A stretch of DNA of 5,458 nucleotides from an uncultured Clostridia bacterium (GTDB lineage: Bacteria; Bacillota; Clostridia; UMGS1883), in assembly GCA_947624455.1 (NCBI GenBank), contig CANQKL010000117.1, positions 1-5,458 of the forward strand, given 5' to 3'. The notes under the pieces are model-generated. The model ran no database searches and was not told where the DNA came from. It worked only from the letters and a program-made list of their open reading frames with translations. Below, piece after piece: positions 1 through 5,325 of the stretch. The translations under genes and the position numbers were made by a program. How positions within the stretch are numbered: the first letter of the stretch is position 1; every line of letters starts with the position of its first letter.

Positions 1-377
1 TGGGTAAACTCCCGCTGGCGGGCTTCGGTATAGCTTTCGCTGCTGCGGAAGATGCTGCCCTTGTAGCGCAGGCGCAGCGGCAGCGGCGCGTCGCTCTTGT
101 GGGAGGCCACCAGCCGGGAAAGGGCCGTAGTGTAGTCGGGCCGCAGGGCCAGCACCCGGCCGGACTTGTCTATAAATTTAATAACGTCACCCACGGGGAG
201 AGACAGATCGTCGGCGAACACGTCGAAGTATTCAAAGGTGGGAGTCTGTATCTCATCGTAGCCGAAAGCGTCCAGCGCCCGATCCACGGCGGCTTCTATG
301 CGGCCCTTAAGGGCGCAGTCTCCCTCCAGTATGTCCGACACTCCCAGGGGTGACAGTAATTTCCAGTCTTTTTCCAT
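1..377 (-). CDS. hisZ: ATP phosphoribosyltransferase regulatory subunit (HisZ), N-terminal part
   Basis: HisZ is a catalytically inactive paralogue of histidyl-tRNA synthetase. It pairs with the short form of HisG in the cytoplasm to make the enzyme for the first step of histidine biosynthesis and gives it feedback sensitivity. The ATG is at 377-375, and 125 codons are visible before the window edge. The class II synthetase fold shows in order: SPLGVSDIL near residues 9-17, GYDEIQTPTFEYFDVF at 39-54, LRPDYT at 78-83, and a motif-2-like RLRYKGSIFR at 102-111 followed by QREFT. The LRPD-x-T form points to HisZ; a true HisRS usually has LRPEGT there. The start is supported by AAAAGG (minus sense, 394-389), 11 bases upstream. 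The gene lies 69 bases downstream of mscL on the same strand, with no clear promoter of its own between them. The missing C-terminus leaves a divergent HisRS as a weaker alternative. Confidence 0.85.
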   Translation of the reverse strand, partial: MEKDWKLLSPLGVSDILEGDCALKGRIEAAVDRALDAFGYDEIQTPTFEYFDVFADDLSLPVGDVIKFIDKSGRVLALRPDYTTALSRLVASHKSDAPLPLRLRYKGSIFRSSESYTEARQREFT

Positions 378-403
378 GTTTATCAGAACCTTTTGAACAG
401 ATT

Positions 404-441
404 GCCCCGGTCTGGGGGAGCCGTCGGCGTCCCCCTGGGGC
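404..441 (-). terminator. GC-rich hairpin between mscL and hisZ (terminator or attenuator-like)
   Basis: The arms are GCCCC (404-408) with GGGGC (437-441), GGGGGA (414-419) with TCCCCC (430-435), and an inner GCC/GGC stem closing on a three-base loop. There is an asymmetric bulge at 409-413. It starts 5 bases after the mscL stop codon. On the minus strand it is followed by AATCTGTTC rather than a U-run, so it is a poor classical intrinsic terminator. It may protect the mscL 3' end or only partly stop readthrough into hisZ. Confidence 0.5.
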
Positions 442-446
442 GGGTC

Positions 447-869
447 TTACTCCACTTCGCTGGTGCAGTGGCAGCACTTAACGGCGTCGATGGGGATCTC
501 GCTCTTGCAGTAAGGACAAACCTTAGTGGTCGGAGCGGGAGCTTCTTCTTCCTTGCCGCGGTTAGCCAGAGCGGCGGCCTTGACGCTGGCGGCGTTGATA
601 CCCTTAAGAATGAAGAAAAGTACCAGAGCGGTCAGCAGGAAGGTGACGATTGCGCTCACCAGAGAACCCACATATGTAGGCAGCGCCTTTTCCCAAGATT
701 CCAGCTCCTCTGGCGTATGCTTGAGGACGAGCTGAACGATGGGGTTAAGGATATTGTCCGTAACGCCGGAAACAACGGCCGTAAACGCGCCGCCTATGAT
801 AACGCCGACGGACATATCCATTACGTTGCCCTTGAACGCGAAGTCCTTAAATTCCTTTAAAAGTCCCAT
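447..869 (-). CDS. mscL: Large-conductance mechanosensitive channel MscL with C-terminal zinc-ribbon-like tail
   Basis: MscL is a homopentameric inner-membrane channel that opens under membrane tension and releases solutes during osmotic down-shock. The 140-residue protein has the family N-terminal amphipathic helix and TM1 signature: FKDFAFKGNVMDMSVGVIIG at about residues 7-26, continuing to about residue 47. A second membrane segment spans about 66-91 and is followed by the charged helix KGINAASVKAAALANRGKEEE. After a short Pro/Ala linker the last 25 residues contain CPYC (118-121) and CCHC (132-135), a pattern typical of a zinc ribbon. Escherichia coli MscL, of about 136 residues, lacks such cysteines. 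The start is well supported by GAAAGGAGA (minus sense, 886-878), 8 bases before ATG, and by a promoter at 969-941. It is divergent from the surface-protein gene and upstream of hisZ. Confidence 0.96.
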   Translation of the reverse strand: MGLLKEFKDFAFKGNVMDMSVGVIIGGAFTAVVSGVTDNILNPIVQLVLKHTPEELESWEKALPTYVGSLVSAIVTFLLTALVLFFILKGINAASVKAAALANRGKEEEAPAPTTKVCPYCKSEIPIDAVKCCHCTSEVE

Positions 870-940
870 TTTCCGAATCTCCTTTCTTTAGGTTTTTCTT
901 TGGATTGTGAAGCGGACTGTCGAAAATTACATCCAATTCA

Positions 941-969
941 ATTATACATAAAAAGTATACAAAATGCAA
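941..969 (-). promoter_or_regulatory. Sigma-A-type promoter for mscL
   Basis: On the minus strand, TTGCAT (969-964) and a perfect TATAAT (946-941) are separated by 17 bases. The -35 is weak (first three bases match consensus) but A-tracts lie upstream of it, at 971-990 and beyond. The predicted start is near 934, giving a leader of about 65 bases. A small inverted repeat, TATAC-n7-GTATA (943-959), overlaps the -10 and spacer and could be an operator or chance in AT-rich DNA. Confidence 0.72.
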
Positions 970-1000
970 CTGTTTTTTTTAAGTATTTTGCATAAAGACA

Positions 1001-1029
1001 AAAATAATAAAAAAATTTTTAAAAAAACA
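1001..1029 (+). promoter_or_regulatory. A-tract / UP-element-like DNA upstream of the surface-protein promoter
   Basis: The stretch is almost pure A with one T5 run and ends just before the -35 at 1031. This is where the alpha subunit C-terminal domains of RNA polymerase bind UP elements. T-rich DNA at 971-989 plays the mirror role for the leftward mscL promoter. Function is inferred from composition and position only. Confidence 0.5.
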
Positions 1030-1030
1030 C

Positions 1031-1059
1031 TTGAAATTATGTTGAGATTGTGGTATTAT
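1031..1059 (+). promoter_or_regulatory. Sigma-A-type promoter for the SLH surface-protein gene
   Basis: TTGAAA (1031-1036) and TATTAT (1054-1059) are each one base from consensus and are separated by the ideal 17 bases. A-tracts lie immediately upstream. Transcription is predicted to begin near 1066-1067, giving a leader of about 94 bases before the ATG at 1160. Confidence 0.78.
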
Positions 1060-1083
1060 CTAAAGTAGCATGATTGTGGTATT
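1046..1083 (+). repeat. 12-bp direct repeat GATTGTGGTATT (two copies) over the promoter and start site
   Basis: Identical copies lie at 1046-1057 and 1072-1083, 26 bases start to start. The first overlaps the spacer and most of the -10 element; the second lies just after the predicted transcription start. The position suits a pair of regulator binding sites. No known operator is recognised. Confidence 0.6.
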
Positions 1084-1106
1084 CATACAATGCCTGCGTC
1101 ATGCTG
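1066..1106 (+). promoter_or_regulatory. Predicted 5'-end stem-loop in the surface-protein mRNA leader
   Basis: AGCATGA (1067-1073) is the exact reverse complement of TCATGCT (1099-1105). G-U pairs can extend it by one at each end (1066 with 1106, 1074 with 1098), enclosing a loop of about 23 bases. The 5' arm begins at the predicted transcription start, so the mRNA would begin in a stem. Such 5' stems are known to slow decay of bacterial mRNAs. Confidence 0.45.
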
Positions 1107-1115
1107 AAAAAATCA

Positions 1116-1134
1116 TATGAAATGTGTTTTCATA
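1116..1134 (+). promoter_or_regulatory. Second leader stem-loop (AU-rich) upstream of the ribosome binding site
   Basis: TATGAAA (1116-1122) pairs perfectly with TTTCATA (1128-1134) across a five-base loop, TGTGT. It ends 10 bases before the Shine-Dalgarno sequence and leaves that site in open A-rich sequence. The stem is weak because it is AU-rich, so a real role is uncertain. Confidence 0.35.
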
Positions 1135-1144
1135 AAAAATCAAA

Positions 1145-1151
1145 AGGAAGG
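1145..1151 (+). promoter_or_regulatory. Ribosome binding site that fixes the surface-protein start at 1160
   Basis: AGGAAGG lies 8 bases before the ATG at 1160. It overlaps the in-frame GTG at 1151, which therefore cannot use it; ATG 1160 also gives a textbook MKKR signal-peptide start. Confidence 0.88.
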
Positions 1152-1159
1152 TGCAGACT

Positions 1160-4100
1160 ATGAAAAAACGTGTGCTGAGCGTGTTGCTCGCGCTTGCCAT
1201 GTGTCTCACCGCTTTTTCGGGGATTGCATTCGCGCAGGCTCCCCTTGGAAAAGTGGAGACTAACATTGACAAGGTGGACAATATGCTCTCGGGTACCGCC
1301 ATTGATGAACAAAAGGCGCTCATTAATAGCGTTGCCGAAGGTGCCGCCGCCGCGGCTCCGACAATGATCGAAGATTTGATTTGGAACCCCGAAACCGATG
1401 TTGCGAAGGCGGATGGAGACGTTCCTTATATCATTACAGAAACCATGCTTGCGATAGATCCGAATGGGGACGGAAACATCACTCTTGAGGAGAACCAGAC
1501 CCTGTCCTACTTCGTACTGCTCAAGCTCCAGGAGATGGTAGAATCCGGTGAGGTTACCGAAACCAACTATCCCAATGTCTATAAGCTCATCACCGGCGAC
1601 AAAGAAGCAGAGGAAGAAACCGTTGCCTATATGGGCTTCAACGGTATTGACGACAAGTATGATACCACCGGTTTGCCCCTCTCCGAGGCCTTCAATATGT
1701 TTGACGGCTACGGCGATGCTTTGACTGAGCTGTACGTAAACTTTATGAAGGACGAGGACGCTCAGATCGAGCTTTTCGCCGTTACCGGCGTTCTTGAGGA
1801 AGCCACCAGGGAAGTCGTTACAGACCAGTACACCCAGCTCCCCGATGACTTCCAGGAGCGTGTTATAGCGCGCGCTAAGGCTCTGCTCGCCGAGGGCGCT
1901 TCCCGTGAGGATGCCGTTAAGAATGCCGCTAAGGAGATTGCCGAGGAATACGGCGTGACCATCAATGAAACTGAACTCGTTGTTGACACTAACGCCGCTC
2001 TCCGCAAGGTAATGGAGATTGGCCAGACAGAGGGCCATGACAAGATGGTAGAGGTATTCACTACCTATCTGCCCGTTCTGTTCCAGCAGTCCGTAGAAGA
2101 GTATGTTTACGGCGAGGGCAACGGCAGCTATCTTGAAGCTTACAGAAACCTGATGATGGACGACCGCTCCAAGAAGGAAGTCGCTATCGTGGTTGGTCAC
2201 GAGGTTACAAGGCTCCTTGCCGGCAGCGGCATCATGAACAAGCTGACCTCTTACATGAAGGCTAAGAAGCCCGAGCTTACCGGCGCTGACGGCTACCTTG
2301 CCGACGCTAACAACCGTCAGAAGCTGTTCAACAGCGACAGCCAGACCGCTAACGCCGCTATTCGTGAGCTGGTGGAGCTTGTCGCCGGTTGGGTAGAGGA
2401 GGACGCCGTAGAGGGCAATCCCGCTAACCTTGAGGATGGGACCTACACCGACATGAAGACCCTTGTAGACCAGCTCGCTCTCCGGGATCTTTCCGCTTCC
2501 GGCCTCGTTAAGTCCTTCGAGTACATCCTTGACACTGTTGACAACGAAAACATCGATTTCAGCAATATTTGGTACAACCTGGCTCTTGGCCGCCTTACAA
2601 AGCTGGAAGTTCTTCGCGCCTCCGAAACCGCCGACGCCGAGACCGGCGAGGGCAGCGCGAATATCGACGTGGCCGTTGGCAATCAGTTCATTCAGAATAA
2701 GATCGGCAGCGACGCTTATTTGAACGGCTGCCTGCCCTACTTCACCCTGGTTATAGACCCGGCTGACGCCGAGAAGTACCAGGCCAGCATTGAGGGCAGC
2801 TTCATCAACTATGTAGCTCCCGGCGATGATCCCGTTGTTCTCCACATCACCATATACAGGGGCGAGGGCGAAGTGGCCGAATTCGACGTTGACCGCTATG
2901 TTTCCACGGCTTCCGTTGAACTGCCCGGCAGAAAGCCCATCACTCCTCCCGAACCCACTATCAACAGGTTCGTAAAGGAGGGCGAGATTGCCGGTATAAC
3001 CCTCAGCGTGGGTACTCCTTATGATCCCGCTAGGCATCCCGGTACAGTTACGCTGTATATGGAAGAGGATATTGACGGTACAGAATTCGACATCATTTGG
3101 CCCGAGGAGGCTCCTCAGGAGTACCTCGACAAGATGAACACTCATAACGCTGTGGCGACCATAGAGGGTACTTATGTCGAGCGCGATGAGTTCGATGAGT
3201 TCGTCAACTCCGGCGAGGCTAACGTTGACGGTAAGGTACAGATAGATATTAAGTTTGTCGAAGGCCCCGTTGACCGCAGCGTTGAAATGACCAATAAGAC
3301 CGACTTCGACGGCAAGACCTTTGATATGCCTCAGGGCGGCAAGGTCGAGATCCCCGTTGAGCTTAACGTCGATAATGTTCCCCTTGTTGTACTGGCTGTG
3401 GCCGTTAAGGATCAGCCCGGCAGCTCCTTCATCTACACCACCCTCAGCGAGAAGCAGGCTAATACCTACACTATCGTAGTTCCCGAGGATCTGTTCCTTG
3501 CCCAGGCTGGCGACGCCGATTCCGTTGATTACACCGTTATCGTCGGCAACCAGCACTATGACAAGAAGGATGAAGCTACCTTCACCATCAAGAAGGCTGG
3601 CTCCGTTGTTCCTCCCACCCTTGTATACAAGGAAGTTAAGACTCAGGGTTCTCAGTACTTCAGAAAGGGTACTTCCTGGGCTAATGTTGAGGCTGGACTC
3701 ACCGAGAACAACAAGACCATGTCCTTCCGTGACGCTAAGAACAAAGCTATCGAGGGCCTGGCCGACGGCGATGTAGTTATCGACTACAACGGCGGCGCCG
3801 GTTACTCCGATGTTACCGTTAACAATAGGGCTAACACCGGTTATGACCCCAACAGCAGTGATTCTCAGTATATCATAGGTAAGTACGCTTTGCCCGCCGG
3901 TTTCGAGGCTGATCCCTCCAATACCTCCGCGTACAAGGTAGACGGTTATTTCCTGCTCACCATCACCCGCAGCTCCGGCGGCGGTGGCGGTGGCAACGGT
4001 GGCGGAACCATCGTGAATAAGTTCACCGAAGGCACCGGTTACGACAACGGCAATACCATCCGTCTGGTGGGCGAAAGCTCTAACACCACAGTTATCGTAG

Positions 4101-4978
4101 ACCTCATCGGTCCCGACGGCAAGGTTATCAAGACCGTGAGCATCTCCAGAACCGAATTCATCAATGGCTATGATTGGGATATTTCCGACATAGTTCCTCT
4201 GGAAGTCGGCACCTACACCCTGCTGTTCAGATCTAAGTACGGCGACGAGTATGACAAGGTTACCTTCACTGTTGGCAGCTCCGGTCAGCTCATCACCACC
4301 GATATCTTCAACAAGGTAGATCACTTCAATTATCTCCTTGGATTTGAGGATGGCACCGTTCGTCCCGACGCTTATATCACCCGTGACGAGGTTGCCGCTA
4401 TCATGTTCCGTCTGCTGACTGACGACGTTCGCACTAAGAACCTTGTCAACAGCACCGACAAGTTCTCCGACCTGCCCGAGGACATCTGGTCCATGACCGC
4501 GTTCGCTACCCTGAATAGCATGGGTATCTACAGAGGCAGAGGCGACGGCACCATGGGCGTTGGTCAGGAGATCACCCGTGCCGAGTTTGCGGCCCTTTGC
4601 TCCAGATTCGCCGTTGAGTCCGCTTCCAACGTGACCAGCAGCTACACCGACATTGCCGGTAACTGGGCTGAGAACGAGATCAAGCAGGTTACCGCAGCCG
4701 GTTGGTTCCAGGGCGACAACAACCAGTTCCGTCCCAACGACAAGATCACCCGTGCCGAGGTTGTAACTGTTATGAACCGCATCCTTGGCCGTGACAAGGT
4801 TGGCTCCGAGTCCTTCGACGAGACCACCGTTGATAAGTTCAGCGACCTCAAGGCTGACGCCTGGTACTATGTTGATATGGTAGAGGCTACCGTAGCTCAC
4901 CAGTACGAGATCGTTGACGGTAAGGAAGTTTGGAAGGCTGCCGAGGAGACTGTCGATTGGACAGTATTCGAGAAGTAA
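1160..4978 (+). CDS. Secreted SLH-domain surface (S-layer-like) protein with an EF-hand loop
   Basis: This 1272-residue protein is probably exported by Sec and held non-covalently to secondary cell-wall polymer. Residues 1-25 are a signal peptide: MKKR, a hydrophobic core, and likely cleavage after AFA. Residues 26 to about 490 are acidic, mostly helical in appearance and unrecognised. They hold one canonical EF-hand loop, DPNGDGNITLEE (100-111), flanked by helices. From about 500 to 935 the sequence is beta-rich with Asp/Thr/Val patterns and probably forms several Ig-like modules, with a Pro-rich joint at 593-599. A linker, SSGGGGGGNGGG, spans 938-949, and one more beta domain reaches about 1040. 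Three SLH modules follow (about 1050-1088, 1102-1151, 1162-1210), each with an ITR-type motif (TRDE or TRAE), then a partial SLH-like tail, FSDLKADAWYYVDM (1227-1240). No catalytic motif was seen. The strong promoter and codon bias suggest abundance. A structural S-layer protein is most likely; an adhesin is possible. Confidence 0.93.
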   Translation: MKKRVLSVLLALAMCLTAFSGIAFAQAPLGKVETNIDKVDNMLSGTAIDEQKALINSVAEGAAAAAPTMIEDLIWNPETDVAKADGDVPYIITETMLAIDPNGDGNITLEENQTLSYFVLLKLQEMVESGEVTETNYPNVYKLITGDKEAEEETVAYMGFNGIDDKYDTTGLPLSEAFNMFDGYGDALTELYVNFMKDEDAQIELFAVTGVLEEATREVVTDQYTQLPDDFQERVIARAKALLAEGASREDAVKNAAKEIAEEYGVTINETELVVDTNAALRKVMEIGQTEGHDKMVEVFTTYLPVLFQQSVEEYVYGEGNGSYLEAYRNLMMDDRSKKEVAIVVGHEVTRLLAGSGIMNKLTSYMKAKKPELTGADGYLADANNRQKLFNSDSQTANAAIRELVELVAGWVEEDAVEGNPANLEDGTYTDMKTLVDQLALRDLSASGLVKSFEYILDTVDNENIDFSNIWYNLALGRLTKLEVLRASETADAETGEGSANIDVAVGNQFIQNKIGSDAYLNGCLPYFTLVIDPADAEKYQASIEGSFINYVAPGDDPVVLHITIYRGEGEVAEFDVDRYVSTASVELPGRKPITPPEPTINRFVKEGEIAGITLSVGTPYDPARHPGTVTLYMEEDIDGTEFDIIWPEEAPQEYLDKMNTHNAVATIEGTYVERDEFDEFVNSGEANVDGKVQIDIKFVEGPVDRSVEMTNKTDFDGKTFDMPQGGKVEIPVELNVDNVPLVVLAVAVKDQPGSSFIYTTLSEKQANTYTIVVPEDLFLAQAGDADSVDYTVIVGNQHYDKKDEATFTIKKAGSVVPPTLVYKEVKTQGSQYFRKGTSWANVEAGLTENNKTMSFRDAKNKAIEGLADGDVVIDYNGGAGYSDVTVNNRANTGYDPNSSDSQYIIGKYALPAGFEADPSNTSAYKVDGYFLLTITRSSGGGGGGNGGGTIVNKFTEGTGYDNGNTIRLVGESSNTTVIVDLIGPDGKVIKTVSISRTEFINGYDWDISDIVPLEVGTYTLLFRSKYGDEYDKVTFTVGSSGQLITTDIFNKVDHFNYLLGFEDGTVRPDAYITRDEVAAIMFRLLTDDVRTKNLVNSTDKFSDLPEDIWSMTAFATLNSMGIYRGRGDGTMGVGQEITRAEFAALCSRFAVESASNVTSSYTDIAGNWAENEIKQVTAAGWFQGDNNQFRPNDKITRAEVVTVMNRILGRDKVGSESFDETTVDKFSDLKADAWYYVDMVEATVAHQYEIVDGKEVWKAAEETVDWTVFEK
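1457..1492 (+). other. EF-hand calcium-binding loop within the surface protein
   Basis: Residues 100-111 read DPNGDGNITLEE: Asp at positions 1 and 5, Asn at 3, Gly at 6, Ile at 8, Thr at 9 and Glu at 12, a full match to the EF-hand loop rule. The residues before (VPYIITETMLAI) and after (QTLSYFVLLKLQEMV) look helical. Only one loop is obvious; a paired second hand was not found. Confidence 0.75.
4307..4915 (+). other. C-terminal SLH anchoring region of the surface protein
   Basis: Three SLH modules contain DGTVRPDAYITRDE, DGTMGVGQEITRAE and NQFRPNDKITRAE. Spacer helices carry FSDL and YTDIAGNWA openings, and a fourth incomplete module (FSDL...WYYVDMVEAT) follows. In the SLH family such triplets bind pyruvylated secondary cell-wall polysaccharide, which requires the CsaB ketal transferase elsewhere in the genome. 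Confidence 0.92.
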
Positions 4979-5009
4979 TCTTCCGAAAACCTGAAGTATC
5001 TGCAAAAAG

Positions 5010-5033
5010 GGGGCAGCTCTCCGGAGCTGCCCC
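5010..5033 (+). terminator. Strong hairpin terminator after the surface-protein gene
   Basis: GGGGCAGCTC (5010-5019) and GAGCTGCCCC (5024-5033) form a perfect 10-bp stem with loop TCCG, 31 bases after the stop codon. On the plus strand the tail is TGATTTG, a modest U content. On the minus strand the same hairpin is followed by a run of five T (5008-5004), so it may work in both directions. Confidence 0.78.
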
Positions 5034-5049
5034 TGATTTGTAGGGTGGG

Positions 5050-5260
5050 GAAGCTTGCGGCGAAGCTGCGGCGAAAACTTGCGGCAAAACTGCGGCTTAA
5101 AACTGCAAAAACTTGCGGCGAGAACTTGCGGCAAACTGCGGCAAACTGCGGCGAGAACTTGCGGCAAACTGCGGCAAACTGCGGCAAAGTTGCGGCAAAC
5201 TGCGGCGAGAATTTGCGGGAACTTGCGGCGAAGCTGCGGGAAGCTTTGGCAAGCTTTGGC
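5050..5260 (+). repeat. Tandem array of about 18-19 short units ending in GCGGC
   Basis: Units of mainly 10, 11 or 13 bases follow each other without gaps. The core types are AAACTGCGGC and GAGAACTTGCGGC; edge types are GAAGCTGCGG(C/G) and AAGCTTTGGC. A 33-bp block (one 13-mer plus two 10-mers) is duplicated exactly at 5120-5152 and 5153-5185. Only the stretch 5097-5119 breaks the rhythm. Both ends of the array use GAAGCT-type units and the middle uses AACT-type units, as if the array grew from within. The array falls between two hairpins and contains no credible gene, although several frames on both strands happen to stay open. It is not a CRISPR: units are far too short and there are no spacers. 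Role unknown. Confidence 0.85.
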
Positions 5261-5277
5261 GAAGCCCCGAACCCGCC

Positions 5278-5303
5278 AAAAATAAGCGGCCCAGGTTGGC
5301 CGC
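5278..5303 (-). terminator. Hairpin with a leftward U-tract, upstream of the HAD gene
   Basis: GCGGCC (5286-5291) pairs with GGCCGC (5298-5303) around a six-base loop. Read on the minus strand the stem is followed by TTATTTTT (5285-5278), the form of an intrinsic terminator. No leftward gene is evident just to the right, so it may block antisense transcription into the repeat array, or be a leader hairpin of the HAD mRNA. Confidence 0.45.
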
Positions 5304-5310
5304 CCTAAAA

Positions 5311-5317
5311 AAGGAGG
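5311..5317 (+). promoter_or_regulatory. Ribosome binding site of the HAD gene
   Basis: AAGGAGG is a near-perfect Shine-Dalgarno sequence. The only codon at ideal spacing (8 bases) in the HAD frame is CTG at 5326; there is no ATG, GTG or TTG in that frame between this site and the DxDGT motif. The site therefore decides the unusual start. Confidence 0.8.
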
Positions 5318-5325
5318 CGATCCCC

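Noticed and set aside
99..353. Small plus-strand open frame inside hisZ
   Set aside because: It is a shadow of the minus-strand HisZ coding sequence, which shows class II synthetase motifs.
393..860. Open frame on the plus strand across mscL
   Set aside because: It is antisense to a clear MscL and has no family features or ribosome site.
1151..1159. GTG start three codons upstream of the surface-protein ATG
   Set aside because: This GTG overlaps the Shine-Dalgarno sequence AGGAAGG and would put MQT before the normal MKKR signal-peptide start.
1160..1240. Lipoprotein signal (LAMC around residue 15)
   Set aside because: Met before the Cys does not fit a lipobox, and the hydrophobic core continues past the Cys to a standard AFA cleavage site.
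1130..5167. A 1345-codon open frame on the minus strand opposite the surface-protein gene
   Set aside because: It is codon-on-codon antisense and open only because the sense gene lacks TTA, CTA and TCA. The sense frame has a promoter, ribosome site, signal peptide and SLH domains; the antisense protein is a low-complexity Val/Leu/Gly sequence with no recognisable domain.
5050..5260. CRISPR array
   Set aside because: The units are mostly 10-13 bases, contiguous and without unique spacers, and no cas gene is near.
5050..5260. G-quadruplex or large hairpin in the array
   Set aside because: G-runs are only two or three bases long and the units are not self-complementary on one strand.
5296..5298. 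TTG as the start of the HAD gene
   Set aside because: It lies upstream of the strong AAGGAGG site and partly in a hairpin arm, has no ribosome site of its own, and would add ten residues not usual for this family.
5045..5308. Plus-strand open frame through the repeat array, encoding a basic helix-like repeat peptide (KLAAKLRRKLAAKLR, then ENLRQTAANCG repeats)
   Set aside because: It resembles a cationic amphipathic peptide, but several frames on both strands are open through the array, the only start is a GTG with no properly spaced ribosome site, and composition alone explains it.
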